Assembly (NCBI GenBank): GCA_016191085.1
Contig: JACPPJ010000015.1
Location: 1 to 64,000 of the forward strand
DNA: 64,000 nt
Source of the DNA: Acidobacteriota bacterium
GTDB taxonomy: Bacteria > Acidobacteriota > Terriglobia > 2-12-FULL-54-10
Reading direction: 5' to 3'
A program made the translations under genes and the position numbers. The notes beneath the pieces were generated by a model that did no database searches, was not told the DNA's origin, and saw only the letters and a list, made by a program, of their open reading frames with translations. Positions 1 to 10,500 of the stretch are shown piece by piece. Every line of letters begins with the position of its first letter. The first letter of the stretch is position 1.

Positions 1-1016
1 CCCAGCGCTCGGTTGAGGGCCATGAATTGTTCGTACTGATTTCCGGAATAGAGAGCCGTGAGAAATTCAGTCAGGTAAGCGAGGCCCAGCATGCAGCCAG
101 TGGCGAGCGCCACCTTGCACATCTTGTCGATATGCTGCAACGTAATATAGTGCTCCAGCCCCATCGCCTTGCGGGCGACAATCGTCAGCGTCAACACCAT
201 GGCCATTCCGGAAAAGATTGCTCCTGCTACGAAATACGGCGGCAGAATGGTGGTGTGCCAGCCCGGGATGACCGAGGTGGCGAAGTCCCAACTCACAATG
301 GTGTGCACTGACACAACCAATGGTGTCGCCAATCCCGCCAGCATCTTATAAACGGTCTCATAATGTTGCCAGGTGGAAGCCGAGCCGTCCCACCCGAAGC
401 TGAGCAATCCCAGAAACCGCTGGCGTAGGCCCGGTTTGGTTCGATCGCGAATCGTGGCCAAATCGGGAACCATGCCGAGGTACCAGAAGATTACTGAAAT
501 TGTGAAGTAGGTGGAGATGGCAAAAAAATCCCATACCAGTGGCGAACGGAAATTGATCCACAACGAGCCCCGGGTGTTGGGGTAGGGGAACATCCAGTAA
601 GCCAGCCAGGGACGCCCCATATGGATAAGCGGAAAGAGTCCGGCGCAGATCACCGCGAAGATGGTCATGGCCTCCGCTGAGCGATTCACCGAGGTCCGCC
701 ACGGCTGTCGCAGCAGAAACAAAATGGCGGAAATTAGGGTGCCGGCATGGCCGATGCCAATCCAGAATACAAAATTGGTGATGTCGAACGCCCAGCCGAC
801 CGTGCTGTTAAGTCCCCAGGTGCCGATGCCCAAGGCGATCTGATAAGTCGTCGCGGCAGCTCCGACCAACAACACCGCAAAAGAAAACAGAAACCCTGCC
901 CACCAGACCCAGGTTGGTTTCCGGTCCAGAACGGCACAAATGTCCGTGGTTACCTGGGCAGGAGTCTTGCGGCCTCCGATGAGGGGAGTATCCAGGATGG
1001 AGTCGAGGCTAGCCAT
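1..1016 (-). CDS. actC: Alternative complex III subunit ActC (NrfD-like membrane protein), 3' part cut by window edge
   Basis: Integral membrane quinol-interacting subunit of alternative complex III, of the NrfD/PsrC family. The frame is open from an ATG at 1016 to the left edge, about 338 residues. The translation shows repeated hydrophobic helices, among them a segment reading FWIGIGHAGTLISAILFLLR near residues 75-95, followed by IHMGRPWLAYW, which is typical of ActC/NrfD proteins. The start overlaps the end of actB by 8 nt, so the two are translationally coupled. The C-terminal helices are missing from the window. The order pentaheme cytochrome, FeS/molybdopterin-like protein, NrfD-like protein is the standard actA-actB-actC order, which argues against a polysulfide or nitrite reductase. 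Confidence 0.9.
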   Translation of the reverse strand, partial: MASLDSILDTPLIGGRKTPAQVTTDICAVLDRKPTWVWWAGFLFSFAVLLVGAAATTYQIALGIGTWGLNSTVGWAFDITNFVFWIGIGHAGTLISAILFLLRQPWRTSVNRSAEAMTIFAVICAGLFPLIHMGRPWLAYWMFPYPNTRGSLWINFRSPLVWDFFAISTYFTISVIFWYLGMVPDLATIRDRTKPGLRQRFLGLLSFGWDGSASTWQHYETVYKMLAGLATPLVVSVHTIVSWDFATSVIPGWHTTILPPYFVAGAIFSGMAMVLTLTIVARKAMGLEHYITLQHIDKMCKVALATGCMLGLAYLTEFLTALYSGNQYEQFMALNRAL

Positions 1017-4011
1017 GGCGTACCCCTTCCTCTTGCTCCATTTGGTGCCGCACCAGCTTGAGATATCCAATGGAAGGCCGGACGTTGAGTTCCTCCAAGA
1101 CGTGATAGCGGCGGGAACTGCGCAGCAGTTGCGAGACGAAGCTGTTTGGATCGTTCTTGTCGCCAAAGGCGACGGCGCCGGCCGGACAGCTTTGCTGGCA
1201 AGCGGTCCGGATGGCGCCATCGCGTATCGGTTCCCCGTTTCGCTTCGCCTCGATTTTGGCTTCCTGAATTCGTTGTACACAAAAGCTGCATTTTTCCATC
1301 ACGCCGCGCGACCGCACGGTAACGTCGGGGTTTAACACCATGTTTTTGAGGTGATCCTCGTGCGGGTAATCAAACCAGTTGAAGCGGCGCACTTTGTAGG
1401 GGCAGTTGTTGGCGCAATAGCGCGTACCCACGCAGCGATTGTAGATCTGTTGATTCAGGCCCTCGGAGTCGTGCACTGTTGCCAATACCGGGCAGACGGT
1501 CTCGCACGGCGCGTTTTCGCAATGCTGGCAGAGCATCGGTTGATGGGCCACTTCCAGAGTCGTGTCTTCGCCAGCATAGTAACGATCAATGCGAATCCAA
1601 TGCATCACGCGCCGTCTCCGAACCTCGTCTTTCCCCACCACCGGAATGTTGTTTTCCACCTGACAAGCGATCACACAGGCGGAGCAGCCGGTGCAGGCAT
1701 TCAAGTCAATCACCATCGCCCAGCGGCGCCCGGAATAGACGTGATCAGGAGGCCAGAGATCTTCGTGCTCTTTCTCCTCGCGTTGTTTTCCGGAACTGAC
1801 ATCGTTGAGGTAGGCTTCGAGACTGGCTTGCTGGATCACCGGGCGGCGCTCCGTGCCCGGAGTAGCCAGATGCTGGGGAACCTCGATCGAGTGCTGAGTC
1901 TGCGCGAAAGCGAGCGCCAGGTGTTTTTCGGTACGGTAGACTTTCACCGCGCTGCGCCAGTATTCTACTCCCCCTTCCGTGAGCCGCAGGAAAGGACCCG
2001 CCCGCACTCCCACCCGGCCGTTTTCGCCGACGGTGGCCTTGGCATGCAGCCATCGTGGTCCCATTCTGGCGAAGCGTTCCGTGGCCTTGCTTCCGTATCC
2101 CAGAGCAATCGCCACCACCCGGTCGTGCTGGCCGGGCTGAACGACTACGGGCAGTTCGGTCGGGGTGCTTTCCCTTACAAGACCGCTTTCGAGGCGTATG
2201 ACATCTCCATCTTCGACCCGGAGTTCCGCGGCGGCTGCGGGTGAAAGACAGGCGTAGTTGTCCCAAGCCACCTTGCTGACAGGGTCCGGCAGCTCTTGCA
2301 ACCAGGGATTGTCAGCGTGCCTGCCGTCCAGGATGCCCACCTTGGGATACAGCACCAGCGCATATTCATCTTTTCCCAAAGCTCTCGCAGAAAGGATTGG
2401 GTGGACAGAGTCCGACGCAAACGGACGCACTGCCAACGCGGGTGTTCTTTCCAGTTCGACAAAACCGTCGTGGACGGCGTGATCCCAAAAAGCCTGGAAA
2501 GAACTCTCTTTGGCTTGCCGGGGGAAGATTTTGGCCTCCCAGTTTTCGCGGAGTGTGTCGTAGGCGGATTTCGGCATCCCCATCCACGCCGCCACGCTCT
2601 CCACAAGCGCGCGCGTGTTTCCGAGCGGTTGCATGCAAGGCTGGTAAATGCTGACGACGCCGTGCACGGATTCCTGATCACCCCACGATTCCAGATAGTG
2701 AGGAGTGGGACAAACATAATGAGCCACTTCTGTCGTCTCGCTGTGTTTCCCGTCGAGGCTTACCACCAGAGGAATCTGTCGAAGAAGGACGGCGAGCCGG
2801 TCGCCTTCTGGTAGGTCATAGACCGGATTTACGCTGGAAACGAAAAGAGCGGCAATCTTGCCTTCCTGCAGTTCCTCCAAGAAAGACCGTAGCTCTCGAT
2901 CATTGCCCCGGCGTTGGTTGGAGGGAAATCCCACGTCAATGGTGGCGCCGTAACTCTCCAGAAGATGATTGATGAAGTTGCAGAGCACCTGGGTAGCGAC
3001 GTCCTGGCTGCCGCATACAACCAAGCTCCTGCTCTTCGCTTGCCAAAGTTTCTGCGCAATCTTTTCCAGCGTCTGCCGCGGAACTGCCGGCGATTCGATC
3101 CGCTCGGTAGGAAATGGAACTTGGGCATAATGGGCGATGAGTGCGGCCAGATGAGTCACTACCAGCCCCAGTTCCTGCGGCGCAATGCGGATTCGTTCAT
3201 CTGCTTTGCTGCCGGTGAGAGACATGCGCGATTCGAATTGTGCGTGGTAGGAAAACCGCGGAGGGCGGGCCTCCAACCTCCTGGCCTCCTGATATCCGGC
3301 GGTGTATTCCACTGGGGAGATCCAGGTGCCCAGAAAATCGGCATCCAAACTGACTACTACTTCCGCCCGGTCAAAGCGGAAGCGGGGAAGCAGGCGAGCC
3401 CCGTTCGTTTGTTGGTAGGAGTCCAGGATGGCCGAACAGGAGAGGGGATCGTAAACAATGTGCCGGGCGTTTGGAAAGCGTCCGAGAAAAGCCTCCACGG
3501 TAGCGAGTGTGGTCAGGCCGGAGATGGAATCGCTGAGGAACCGCACGGCGCCGCCTTTTCTTCGGATCTGTTCCAGTTCCTCGATGATGTTCCGATCCAC
3601 CTCATCCCAAGTGGCTACCTTGCCTTCTTGCAGCGGCTGAAGGATACGCCGACTGTCGTACAAACCGAGAATCGAGGCCTGCCCCACAGCGCAGAGTCCG
3701 CCCCGCGAGAGAGGATGGTCAGGATTTCCCTCCAGCTTGATGGGACGGCCGTCGCGATTCTTGACCAGCAATCCGCAACCAGCGTTGCAGCCAGCGCAGG
3801 TGGAGGAGTAAAAATAAGCGCGCCCGGGAATGATCTCTTCCGGCTTGACCAGATACGGAATCGCTTTTTCCACCGGTGCTCTTTGGCAACCCGTCAAAGC
3901 GGCGCCCAGGAATGTGAAACCCGCGGCCTTCAAAAACTCCCGACGCGCAATTCCCTCGTCGGTCTCTGCCGGCGTGTTTTCCCAGGTGCGATTCGAATGG
4001 CGCGCAGCCAT
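1009..4011 (-). CDS. actB: Alternative complex III iron-sulfur subunit ActB (Tat-exported, molybdopterin-like domain plus ferredoxin-like domain)
   Basis: ActB fuses an inactive molybdopterin-oxidoreductase-like domain to a four-cluster ferredoxin-like domain and passes electrons from quinol to the cytochrome subunits on the periplasmic face. About 1000 residues from the ATG at 4011, chosen because AAGGAG lies just upstream and overlaps the actA stop; an earlier in-frame start at 4047 would run into actA. A Tat motif (ARREFLKAAGF, residues 22-32) is followed by a possible lipobox Cys (LTGC, residue 42). A CxxCxxxC motif lies near residue 70. Roughly residues 750-950 carry the cluster motifs CTGCSACVIAC, CQHCENAPCETVCP, CVGTRYCANNCP and a last spaced set ending CQQSCP. 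The third motif lacks one Cys, as expected for a [3Fe-4S] cluster. It lies 10 nt after actA and overlaps actC. Confidence 0.93.
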   Translation of the reverse strand: MAARHSNRTWENTPAETDEGIARREFLKAAGFTFLGAALTGCQRAPVEKAIPYLVKPEEIIPGRAYFYSSTCAGCNAGCGLLVKNRDGRPIKLEGNPDHPLSRGGLCAVGQASILGLYDSRRILQPLQEGKVATWDEVDRNIIEELEQIRRKGGAVRFLSDSISGLTTLATVEAFLGRFPNARHIVYDPLSCSAILDSYQQTNGARLLPRFRFDRAEVVVSLDADFLGTWISPVEYTAGYQEARRLEARPPRFSYHAQFESRMSLTGSKADERIRIAPQELGLVVTHLAALIAHYAQVPFPTERIESPAVPRQTLEKIAQKLWQAKSRSLVVCGSQDVATQVLCNFINHLLESYGATIDVGFPSNQRRGNDRELRSFLEELQEGKIAALFVSSVNPVYDLPEGDRLAVLLRQIPLVVSLDGKHSETTEVAHYVCPTPHYLESWGDQESVHGVVSIYQPCMQPLGNTRALVESVAAWMGMPKSAYDTLRENWEAKIFPRQAKESSFQAFWDHAVHDGFVELERTPALAVRPFASDSVHPILSARALGKDEYALVLYPKVGILDGRHADNPWLQELPDPVSKVAWDNYACLSPAAAAELRVEDGDVIRLESGLVRESTPTELPVVVQPGQHDRVVAIALGYGSKATERFARMGPRWLHAKATVGENGRVGVRAGPFLRLTEGGVEYWRSAVKVYRTEKHLALAFAQTQHSIEVPQHLATPGTERRPVIQQASLEAYLNDVSSGKQREEKEHEDLWPPDHVYSGRRWAMVIDLNACTGCSACVIACQVENNIPVVGKDEVRRRRVMHWIRIDRYYAGEDTTLEVAHQPMLCQHCENAPCETVCPVLATVHDSEGLNQQIYNRCVGTRYCANNCPYKVRRFNWFDYPHEDHLKNMVLNPDVTVRSRGVMEKCSFCVQRIQEAKIEAKRNGEPIRDGAIRTACQQSCPAGAVAFGDKNDPNSFVSQLLRSSRRYHVLEELNVRPSIGYLKLVRHQMEQEEGVRHG

Positions 4012-4021
4012 GGCGGTCTCC

Positions 4022-4672
4022 TTAGTAGTGGCAGGTGGCACAGTCAATCGAGGCTTCCACCGCTTTGCCCGCCACCCCGGTTCGATTCACTTCGCGGTGG
4101 CAATTGACGCACCAGCCCATGCTGAGGTCCTCAACCTGCCGCACGCGCTCCATGGTTTCCACGGGGCCATGACAGCGCCGGCACTCCACTCCGGCGTTCA
4201 CGTGCGGGCGATGGTCAAAGTAGACGTAATCCGGAAGCCGGTGCACCGCCACCCAAGCCAGCGGCTCGGGAGGTTGTTTCTGGTCAATTCGCGCCTCTCG
4301 ATGGGACGTCATCGCGTCGTGAAGCTTAGCGAGTTCAGGCGAGACCACCGTCCGGGCCGGGCGGTTTTCCCGTTGCGCCTGCTCGTTCTCGGCGCGGATC
4401 GCTCCCCGCGATGCTTTGATGACCTGATGGCAATTCATGCATACGCTGGCCGGCGGGATGCCCGCATGGCGGCTCTTTTCGGCCCCAAAATGACAATACA
4501 GGCAGCCTACTTGCAACTCGCCCGCGTGCAAGCGGTGCGAATAAGCGATTGGCTGTACCGGTTCATATCCTTGCTGGTTTCCCGGCAGCCGTGAGGAGAT
4601 CGAGCGTCCGAAGAAGGCCGCCGTGAAGGCTAAACCCGTGCCCAGAACGATCGTCACTACTAGGCTGTTCAC
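4022..4672 (-). CDS. actA: Alternative complex III pentaheme cytochrome c subunit ActA
   Basis: Membrane-anchored pentaheme c-type cytochrome that receives electrons from ActB. Five CxxCH sites are visible (CLYCH, CMNCH, CRRCH, CVNCH, CATCH), the number expected for ActA. The preferred start is GTG at 4672: AAAGGAA lies 7-8 nt upstream and the product then begins directly with a hydrophobic anchor (VNSLVVTIVLGTGLAF). An upstream TTG at 4726 would add 18 charged residues before the anchor. Product about 216 residues. The stop at 4022 lies within the ribosome binding site region of actB. It follows narI by 133 nt, so actABC may have its own promoter or be read through from nar. Confidence 0.92.
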   Translation of the reverse strand: MNSLVVTIVLGTGLAFTAAFFGRSISSRLPGNQQGYEPVQPIAYSHRLHAGELQVGCLYCHFGAEKSRHAGIPPASVCMNCHQVIKASRGAIRAENEQAQRENRPARTVVSPELAKLHDAMTSHREARIDQKQPPEPLAWVAVHRLPDYVYFDHRPHVNAGVECRRCHGPVETMERVRQVEDLSMGWCVNCHREVNRTGVAGKAVEASIDCATCHY

Positions 4673-4805
4673 CGCTAGGTTCCTTTCTCGCGGAACTGGC
4701 TGGCCGCGTTTGCTGGTAACGACCAAGCATCCCCACCGAGAGCCCCGGCGGAGACGGACAATGAATCAACGGCACTAAGGTCACGCGAATCGGGCACCGG
4801 CTGGC

Positions 4806-5537
4806 TCATATGCTGCCCCTTCCAAACCGCTGCCCGGCGGCCTTGGTCGCCCCAGGCCGCGTATACCATCGGACTACCTGTGGCTTACGCCATAAATAGG
4901 GGTTGGGTACAATCAGAATGTGTACCAGGCGCGTAAAAGGGAACAACCCGATCAGCAGATAGGCATTCACAATGTGAAGCTTGACCGAAAAGGGCATGCC
5001 CGCGATGGAGCTGATGTCTGGATGCAGTGTCAGCAGCGACCGAAGGTAGGGCGTCGCTGTGGCTGCAAACCAACTGATTCCCCAGGAGTGAAACACCGCC
5101 AAGTTCACACCACTGGCGAGTTGAACCAGGAGCATTCCGTAAAGAATCCAATCGGGAACGCTAGTCAGCCCTCGAACTTTAGGTTCGATGATTCTCCGCG
5201 ATACAGCGGCTATCAAGCCCACCAATGCTAGCAGTCCAAAAATCAACGCCGAAACTTCCAGGATGTAAAGACGCACAGGAATGCGGTTGAACAACAGCAG
5301 TTGACGCGGGAACAAAAAGCCAATCACATGGCCCGTCAGCACCACCAAAATCCCATAGTGGAATGGGACTGTACTCCAGAAGTGGAGTTTATTCTCGAGA
5401 GTTTGCGAAGAGTAGCTGGAGTAAGAAAAGCCGCGTTGCCGGTACCGCTGGATGGTGAGCAAGAAGAAACTGAAGAATGCAACGTACGGCAGCACTGAAA
5501 ACAGTAACGGATCCAAATAGGACCAAAGATTAGACAT
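4806..5537 (-). CDS. narI: Respiratory nitrate reductase gamma subunit NarI (cytochrome b)
   Basis: Membrane diheme cytochrome b that oxidises quinol and feeds electrons to NarH. 243 residues from the ATG at 5537, preceded by GGAGG; an in-frame start farther upstream would lie inside narJ. About five hydrophobic segments are visible. Histidines that fit heme ligation occur in segments PFHYGILVVLTGHVIG and KLHIVNAYLL...TRLVHILIVP. It overlaps the end of narJ by 8 nt. The family length (about 225-240) fits. This is the canonical quinol-linked gamma subunit, so the enzyme is the cytoplasm-facing NarGHI type rather than one that uses a periplasmic cytochrome directly. Confidence 0.95.
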   Translation of the reverse strand: MSNLWSYLDPLLFSVLPYVAFFSFFLLTIQRYRQRGFSYSSYSSQTLENKLHFWSTVPFHYGILVVLTGHVIGFLFPRQLLLFNRIPVRLYILEVSALIFGLLALVGLIAAVSRRIIEPKVRGLTSVPDWILYGMLLVQLASGVNLAVFHSWGISWFAATATPYLRSLLTLHPDISSIAGMPFSVKLHIVNAYLLIGLFPFTRLVHILIVPNPYLWRKPQVVRWYTRPGATKAAGQRFGRGSI

Positions 5538-6075
5538 GAAGGTCCTCCGCTGAACCCTCTCCCGTTTGTGACGACAACCGCTTCGCCAGGGCAAGTAAAA
5601 CGTATCGGTAAGGGTTGTCGTGCTCCGCAAGACCAGCCAGCATCTTGTTCAAGGCCGGTATAAGAAACCCGTCCCTGAAGTTTCGCGCCTCTTGGGGTTC
5701 CATGTGATCGAGGAGCGATAAAACATTTGAAAGGTGATCGGGCAGTTCCCGGGACTCCGCAATGCAATGCCGCCGCAAACGTTCCCGCATGGCAAGCAGG
5801 AACTCCCCCCGGGCATATTCGTCTCCGTACAAGTGCCAGCCGACTTCCAGTGCGCAAGCGGGATTGAAATCGAAGGTGTGCGTGTAAAGTTCCTGCACTT
5901 GTTCGAGGGGGAGGTCTTGAATTTGGCGAAGGAAGTTCCTCAGTAGAGAATCGGCTTCCACATCTCCGAATGGAGGGGCGGTACGCCAGGATTCCAGACG
6001 ATCCCGGTAGTCGCCCCGGGGGTATGCCAGCAACTCGCCAATCCTGCCGAGAATCCCCATTCCAGTTTGCTGCAT
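5530..6075 (-). CDS. narJ: Nitrate reductase molybdenum cofactor assembly chaperone NarJ
   Basis: System-specific chaperone that holds apo-NarG until the molybdenum cofactor and FeS clusters are inserted; it is not part of the final enzyme. 181 residues from the ATG at 6075. That codon overlaps the narH stop (TAATG), which fixes the start; an upstream in-frame alternative at 6207 would lie within narH. The all-helical sequence contains LGRIGELLAYPRGDY at the N terminus and the motif YTHTFDFNPACALEVGWHL near residues 65-85, typical of NarJ/TorD-type chaperones. Its end overlaps narI by 8 nt. Confidence 0.93.
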   Translation of the reverse strand: MQQTGMGILGRIGELLAYPRGDYRDRLESWRTAPPFGDVEADSLLRNFLRQIQDLPLEQVQELYTHTFDFNPACALEVGWHLYGDEYARGEFLLAMRERLRRHCIAESRELPDHLSNVLSLLDHMEPQEARNFRDGFLIPALNKMLAGLAEHDNPYRYVLLALAKRLSSQTGEGSAEDLHV

Positions 6076-7568
6076 TACATCCCCCTGCCTAGTTCTGTCA
6101 GAAAACCGAAGCCATGGTTGGTCTGATGCTCCGCGGTATCTTCCACGCGCTCGATGGTTTCCTCCCGATGCGCGGGGGGAATGACGACGCGATCTTCGAG
6201 GGCGCAAAGAGAGGTCAAGCGATAGATATCCTCGGCTTCTTCTGGAGAACTGTCGGCCTCGCGCAGCATGTGCTCGGCGGTGGCCATATCCACGTCGCCT
6301 ACGGTGACTGCCCGGCGATACCAGCGAACCGCTTTTACTTTCCGAAGGGCATATCGCACCTTGCCTTCATGCCCTGCTCCAAACAGGTTTGCGAGAAACT
6401 TCATGGGCAGCCGCGCCTCGTCAATGTCGTGGAAGAGATTGACAGACACATTCTCCACAAGCTTGTCTTTGCCCTGCATGGCCATTACCGGCGACAACGG
6501 CGGAATGTAGAACAACATCGGGAGGGTGCGGTACTCAATGTGGGGCGGGAGCGCTAGTTTCCATTCTTTGACGAATTTGTAGACAGGAGATTTCTGGGCG
6601 GCCTCGATGACTGAACTGTGTATGCCGTTTTGGAGCGCTGCCTGGATTACAACCGGGTCCCGCGGGTCCAATATCATTGAGCGATGTGCTTCGATGAGTT
6701 CTTCATCCCGGTGCTTAGCGGCTGTCTCGATCTGGTCCGCGTCGTACAGCAGCACCCCCAAATATCGGGCCCGCCCCACGCAGGAATGGAAGCAGGCAGG
6801 CGCTTGGCCGGTCTCCAGGCGTGGAAAGCACAGGATGCACTTTTCCGATTTGTAGGTAAGCCAGTTGAAAAAGACTTTCTTGTAAGGACAAGCAGAGATG
6901 CAGAACCTCCAGGCTCGGCAACGTTTCTGATCTACCAGCACAATGCCGTCTTCGCCCCGCTTATACAGTGCCCCCGAGGGGCAGGCCGCCACGCAGGCGG
7001 GATTCAGGCAATGGTTGCAAATCCGCGGAAAGTAGAACAAGACCAGTCGCTCAATGGAGGACAGTTGCTGCCTCTGCTCGTCCGTTAGTCCCACCAGGTT
7101 TCGGTCGTTCTGGGCGTAAACGGGTGAGCCTCCCAGATCATCGTCCCAATTGGGGCCGGCCTGAATTTGGATGAGTTTGCCCGTGATCTTCGATACGGGC
7201 CGGGCCGCCGGTTGGTCCGGCCCTTCCGGCGCGTTGAACAGCTCGGGATAGTCATAAGTCCACGGCTCATAGTAATCATCCAGGCTGGGCAGGCGGGGGT
7301 TGTGGAAGATGTTGAAAATAGCGCGCCCTTTTCCGGTTGATTTCATTCGCAAATTTCCGTTGCTCGTTTCCCAGCCGCCGCCATACTTTTCTTGATTCTC
7401 CCAGCGAGTCGGATAACCGCAACCCGGTTTGGTCTCCACGTTGTTCCACCACATGTATTCGGCACCCTTGCGGCTGGTCCAGATATTTTTGCAGGCAATG
7501 CTGCACGTATGGCATCCGAGGCACTTATCGAGGTGGAACACCATCGAGATTTGCGAGCGGACATTCAT
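6075..7568 (-). CDS. narH: Respiratory nitrate reductase beta subunit NarH
   Basis: Electron-transfer subunit with one [3Fe-4S] and three [4Fe-4S] clusters, linking NarI hemes to NarG. 497 residues, near the family's usual 490-510. Cys motifs appear in the expected order: CLGCHTCSIAC at residues 16-26, then CNHCLNPACVAACP, then CRAWRFCISACPYKK (Trp in place of one Cys, the known signature of the [3Fe-4S] site), then CILCFPRLETGQAPAC and a final CVGRARY. It lies 25 nt downstream of narG and shares TAATG with narJ. Start ATG at 7568 follows AAGGAGA. Confidence 0.96.
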   Translation of the reverse strand: MNVRSQISMVFHLDKCLGCHTCSIACKNIWTSRKGAEYMWWNNVETKPGCGYPTRWENQEKYGGGWETSNGNLRMKSTGKGRAIFNIFHNPRLPSLDDYYEPWTYDYPELFNAPEGPDQPAARPVSKITGKLIQIQAGPNWDDDLGGSPVYAQNDRNLVGLTDEQRQQLSSIERLVLFYFPRICNHCLNPACVAACPSGALYKRGEDGIVLVDQKRCRAWRFCISACPYKKVFFNWLTYKSEKCILCFPRLETGQAPACFHSCVGRARYLGVLLYDADQIETAAKHRDEELIEAHRSMILDPRDPVVIQAALQNGIHSSVIEAAQKSPVYKFVKEWKLALPPHIEYRTLPMLFYIPPLSPVMAMQGKDKLVENVSVNLFHDIDEARLPMKFLANLFGAGHEGKVRYALRKVKAVRWYRRAVTVGDVDMATAEHMLREADSSPEEAEDIYRLTSLCALEDRVVIPPAHREETIERVEDTAEHQTNHGFGFLTELGRGM

Positions 7569-7593
7569 GAGGTTTCTCCTTATCGGGCCGCGC

Positions 7594-10500
7594 TCACCAT
7601 TTCAATTCCGGCAGCTTGCGCACCAGCACGTGGGTATCGCGATTGACCCCGGTCGGCCCCCAATAGTTGAAGTGATAGGTAAACTGGCCGTATCCGCCCA
7701 CCATCAGGTTGGGTTTGAACCGCACCCGGGTGAGGCTGTTGTGGCCACCGGCCCGGCGATCTCCTCGCAATGGTGATTTGGGAACAGCACAGGTGCGTTC
7801 CGGAGAGTGGTACTGGATACAGACGCCTTGTGGAATACGGGCGCTCACCGCCGCCCTGGTTACCACCACCCCGTGATCGTTGTGCACCTCGACCCACTCA
7901 TTGTCCTGGATACCCAGTTCTGCGGCGTCGTGGTGATTCATCCAGAGCGGTTCGCATCCCCGGGAGAGGGCCGCGATGCGCTCGTTATCGGCGAAGGTGG
8001 AATGGATGTGCCACTTTCCATGCGGGGTGAGATAGTTCAGCATCTTCGTTGGGCCTGCCTGCTTGCTGAAGAGCAGGTCCGCGTACCGGGCGTGGTGCGG
8101 CTTTAGTTTGTATGTCGGCAGGTGCTCGCCAAAGGCGATGTAGCCGGAGTGGTCCAGGTAAAGATGTTGACGACCCGTGAGCGTGCGCCAGGGGACCATG
8201 CACTCCAGGTTGTAAGTAAAGGGAGAGTAGGGGCGGCCGTTTTCCAGCAGCCCCGACCACATGGGGCTGTTGATGAGGCGCTGAGGACGGCTCTGTAAGG
8301 TCTTGTAACTGACTCGCACCGAGCGGGTCTTCTCGGCGAGATGCGCCAGGGGAAGCCCAACTTTCTCCTCCATATTCTTGTAGGAGCGATAAGCGAGTTC
8401 TCCGTTGGTCACTGTCGCGAAGCGAAGGATCAGGTTACAGACCTGCTCATCGTCCGCCAGCGAGGGATAGGTGCCTCCATTCCAGGAAGCCGTCGGCCCG
8501 GTGAGGACGGCCTCGTCATACAAGTCCTTTACGTCGTAACTGGTGCCATGGGCGCCGAGCCCGCTAGCCCGGACCAGTGGGCCAAAAGAAATGAACTGGT
8601 TGTACAGGTTCTTGTAATCGCGGGTCACCACCTTCAGCGCCGGCATGGTTTTGCCCGGAATCGCTTCCACTTCGCCATCCGCCCAGTCCTTCACCTCTGG
8701 CTGCGCAATCTCCGCCGGAGTGTCGTGAGCTAGGGGAGCAGCGACCAGATCCTGAACCGGCTCCGGAAAGTGTTTGGCCGCCAACTGCGAAAACTTTTTC
8801 GACAGCGCCTGAAAGATCTGCCAGTCGCTTTTGGATTCCCAGCAGGGGGGCACCGCGACCGAGAGAGGCTGAATAAAACTGTGCAGGTCGGTAGAATTCA
8901 GGTCGGCCTTCTCATACCAGGTCGCCGCCGGCAAGACAATATCCGAATAAAGAGCCGAGGTGTCCATGCGGAAGTTCAAGTCGACCACCAGGTCCATCTT
9001 TCCCTGGGGAGCGGTCTCGTGCCACACCACCTCTTTCACCGAATCTTTAGCCAGATCCTCGGCGATGGCGTTATTATGCGTCCCCAAGTAATGCTTCAAA
9101 AAATATTCGTGCCCCTTGGCGCTGGACAGCAGGGCATTTCCTCGCCAGATGTACCAGACGCGCGGCCAATTTTCTGGGGCGTCTGGATCTTCCACGGCAA
9201 AGCGCAGCCGTCCGCCTTTCAACATCTGAAGCGAATGAGCGATGATCTCTTCGTCGGTGCGCGCGCCGGCGGCCACCGCGTCGCGAACGACTTCGACGGA
9301 ATTGCGGTTGAATTGAGGATAGAAAGGCAGCCAACCGTTGCGAACTGCTTTCACCTGCACGTCAACGGTGTGTCCGCTGGCCAGTGAGTTCGCGGCCTGC
9401 TGCGCCGGCACATCGTTGTACTCGGTGAACTGTTTTTCGTAGCGCCACTGGTCGGTATGAACGTAGTGCCAGCTTGTGGCGTTTTGCAGGCGCGCAGCGG
9501 GCACCCAGTCTTTCGCAAATGCGATGGCCGACCAGGATTCCATGGGGGCCAGCTTTTCCTGCCCCACGTAATGCGCCAACCCTCCCCCGTTGACGCCCAC
9601 ACATCCGCAGAACGTCAGTGCCTGGATGGCAGCGCGATACATCAGGTTGTTGTGATACCAATGGTTCACCCCTGCGCCGATAATGATCATGCACTTGCCC
9701 TGTGTGCGCTCCGCTGTGGAGGCCCACTCGCGCGCAAAGCGAATCAGCAGCTCTCGCCTCATGCCGGTATATTTCTCAGACCAGGCGGGGGTGTAGGGAA
9801 GGGTCTCGTCGTCATAGTCCTGCGGGTACTCGCCTGGCAGGTCGCGACATACTCCATACTGCGCCATCAGCAGGTCATAGACGGTTGTCACGAAGACGGA
9901 ACTGCCTGTGGACGTTTCCATCAGCTTCACGGGCACACCCCGCTGGAGAACGCCGCCTTTTCCAAAATCATCGAACTGGACCAGGACGACTTCGTCATAA
10001 TTGTCGAGCAAGGTCAGCGCGGGACGGATGTCGCTTCCATCCACCGCATCCTTCAACACGAGGTTCCATTTGCCTTTTTCCGTTCCCCATCGAGAACCCA
10101 CAGTGCCCATGGGCACCTTGGGGCGGTTTTCGCCCTCATCCCACATCAGGAACTTCCATTCACCATTTTCCAAATCGCGATGCTGGATCAGGCGGTTGGC
10201 ATGGAGCAGCTTGCCGGGCCGATAGGCTCCGTTCTGTTCGGTGAGTTCCACCAGGAAAGGAGCATCGGTGAACTTTTTCGCATAATCAAGAAAATACGGA
10301 ATCTGTTTTTGATGGTGGTATTCCTGGAGCAGGACGTGATTCACCGCCATCCACCAGGCCCCGTCCTGGCCCGCGTTGATGCCCACCCACTCGTCGGCGT
10401 ACTTGGACACCTGGCTGAAATCGGGAGAGAAGACCCACAGTTTAGAGCCGTTGTGGCGTGCTTCCGCTGCGAAGTGGCAGTCGGGCGTCCGCGTCATGTT

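Noticed and set aside
4673-4726. Longer ActA start at TTG 4726
   Set aside because: It would place 18 polar residues before the membrane anchor, and the GTG at 4672 has a better-placed ribosome site.
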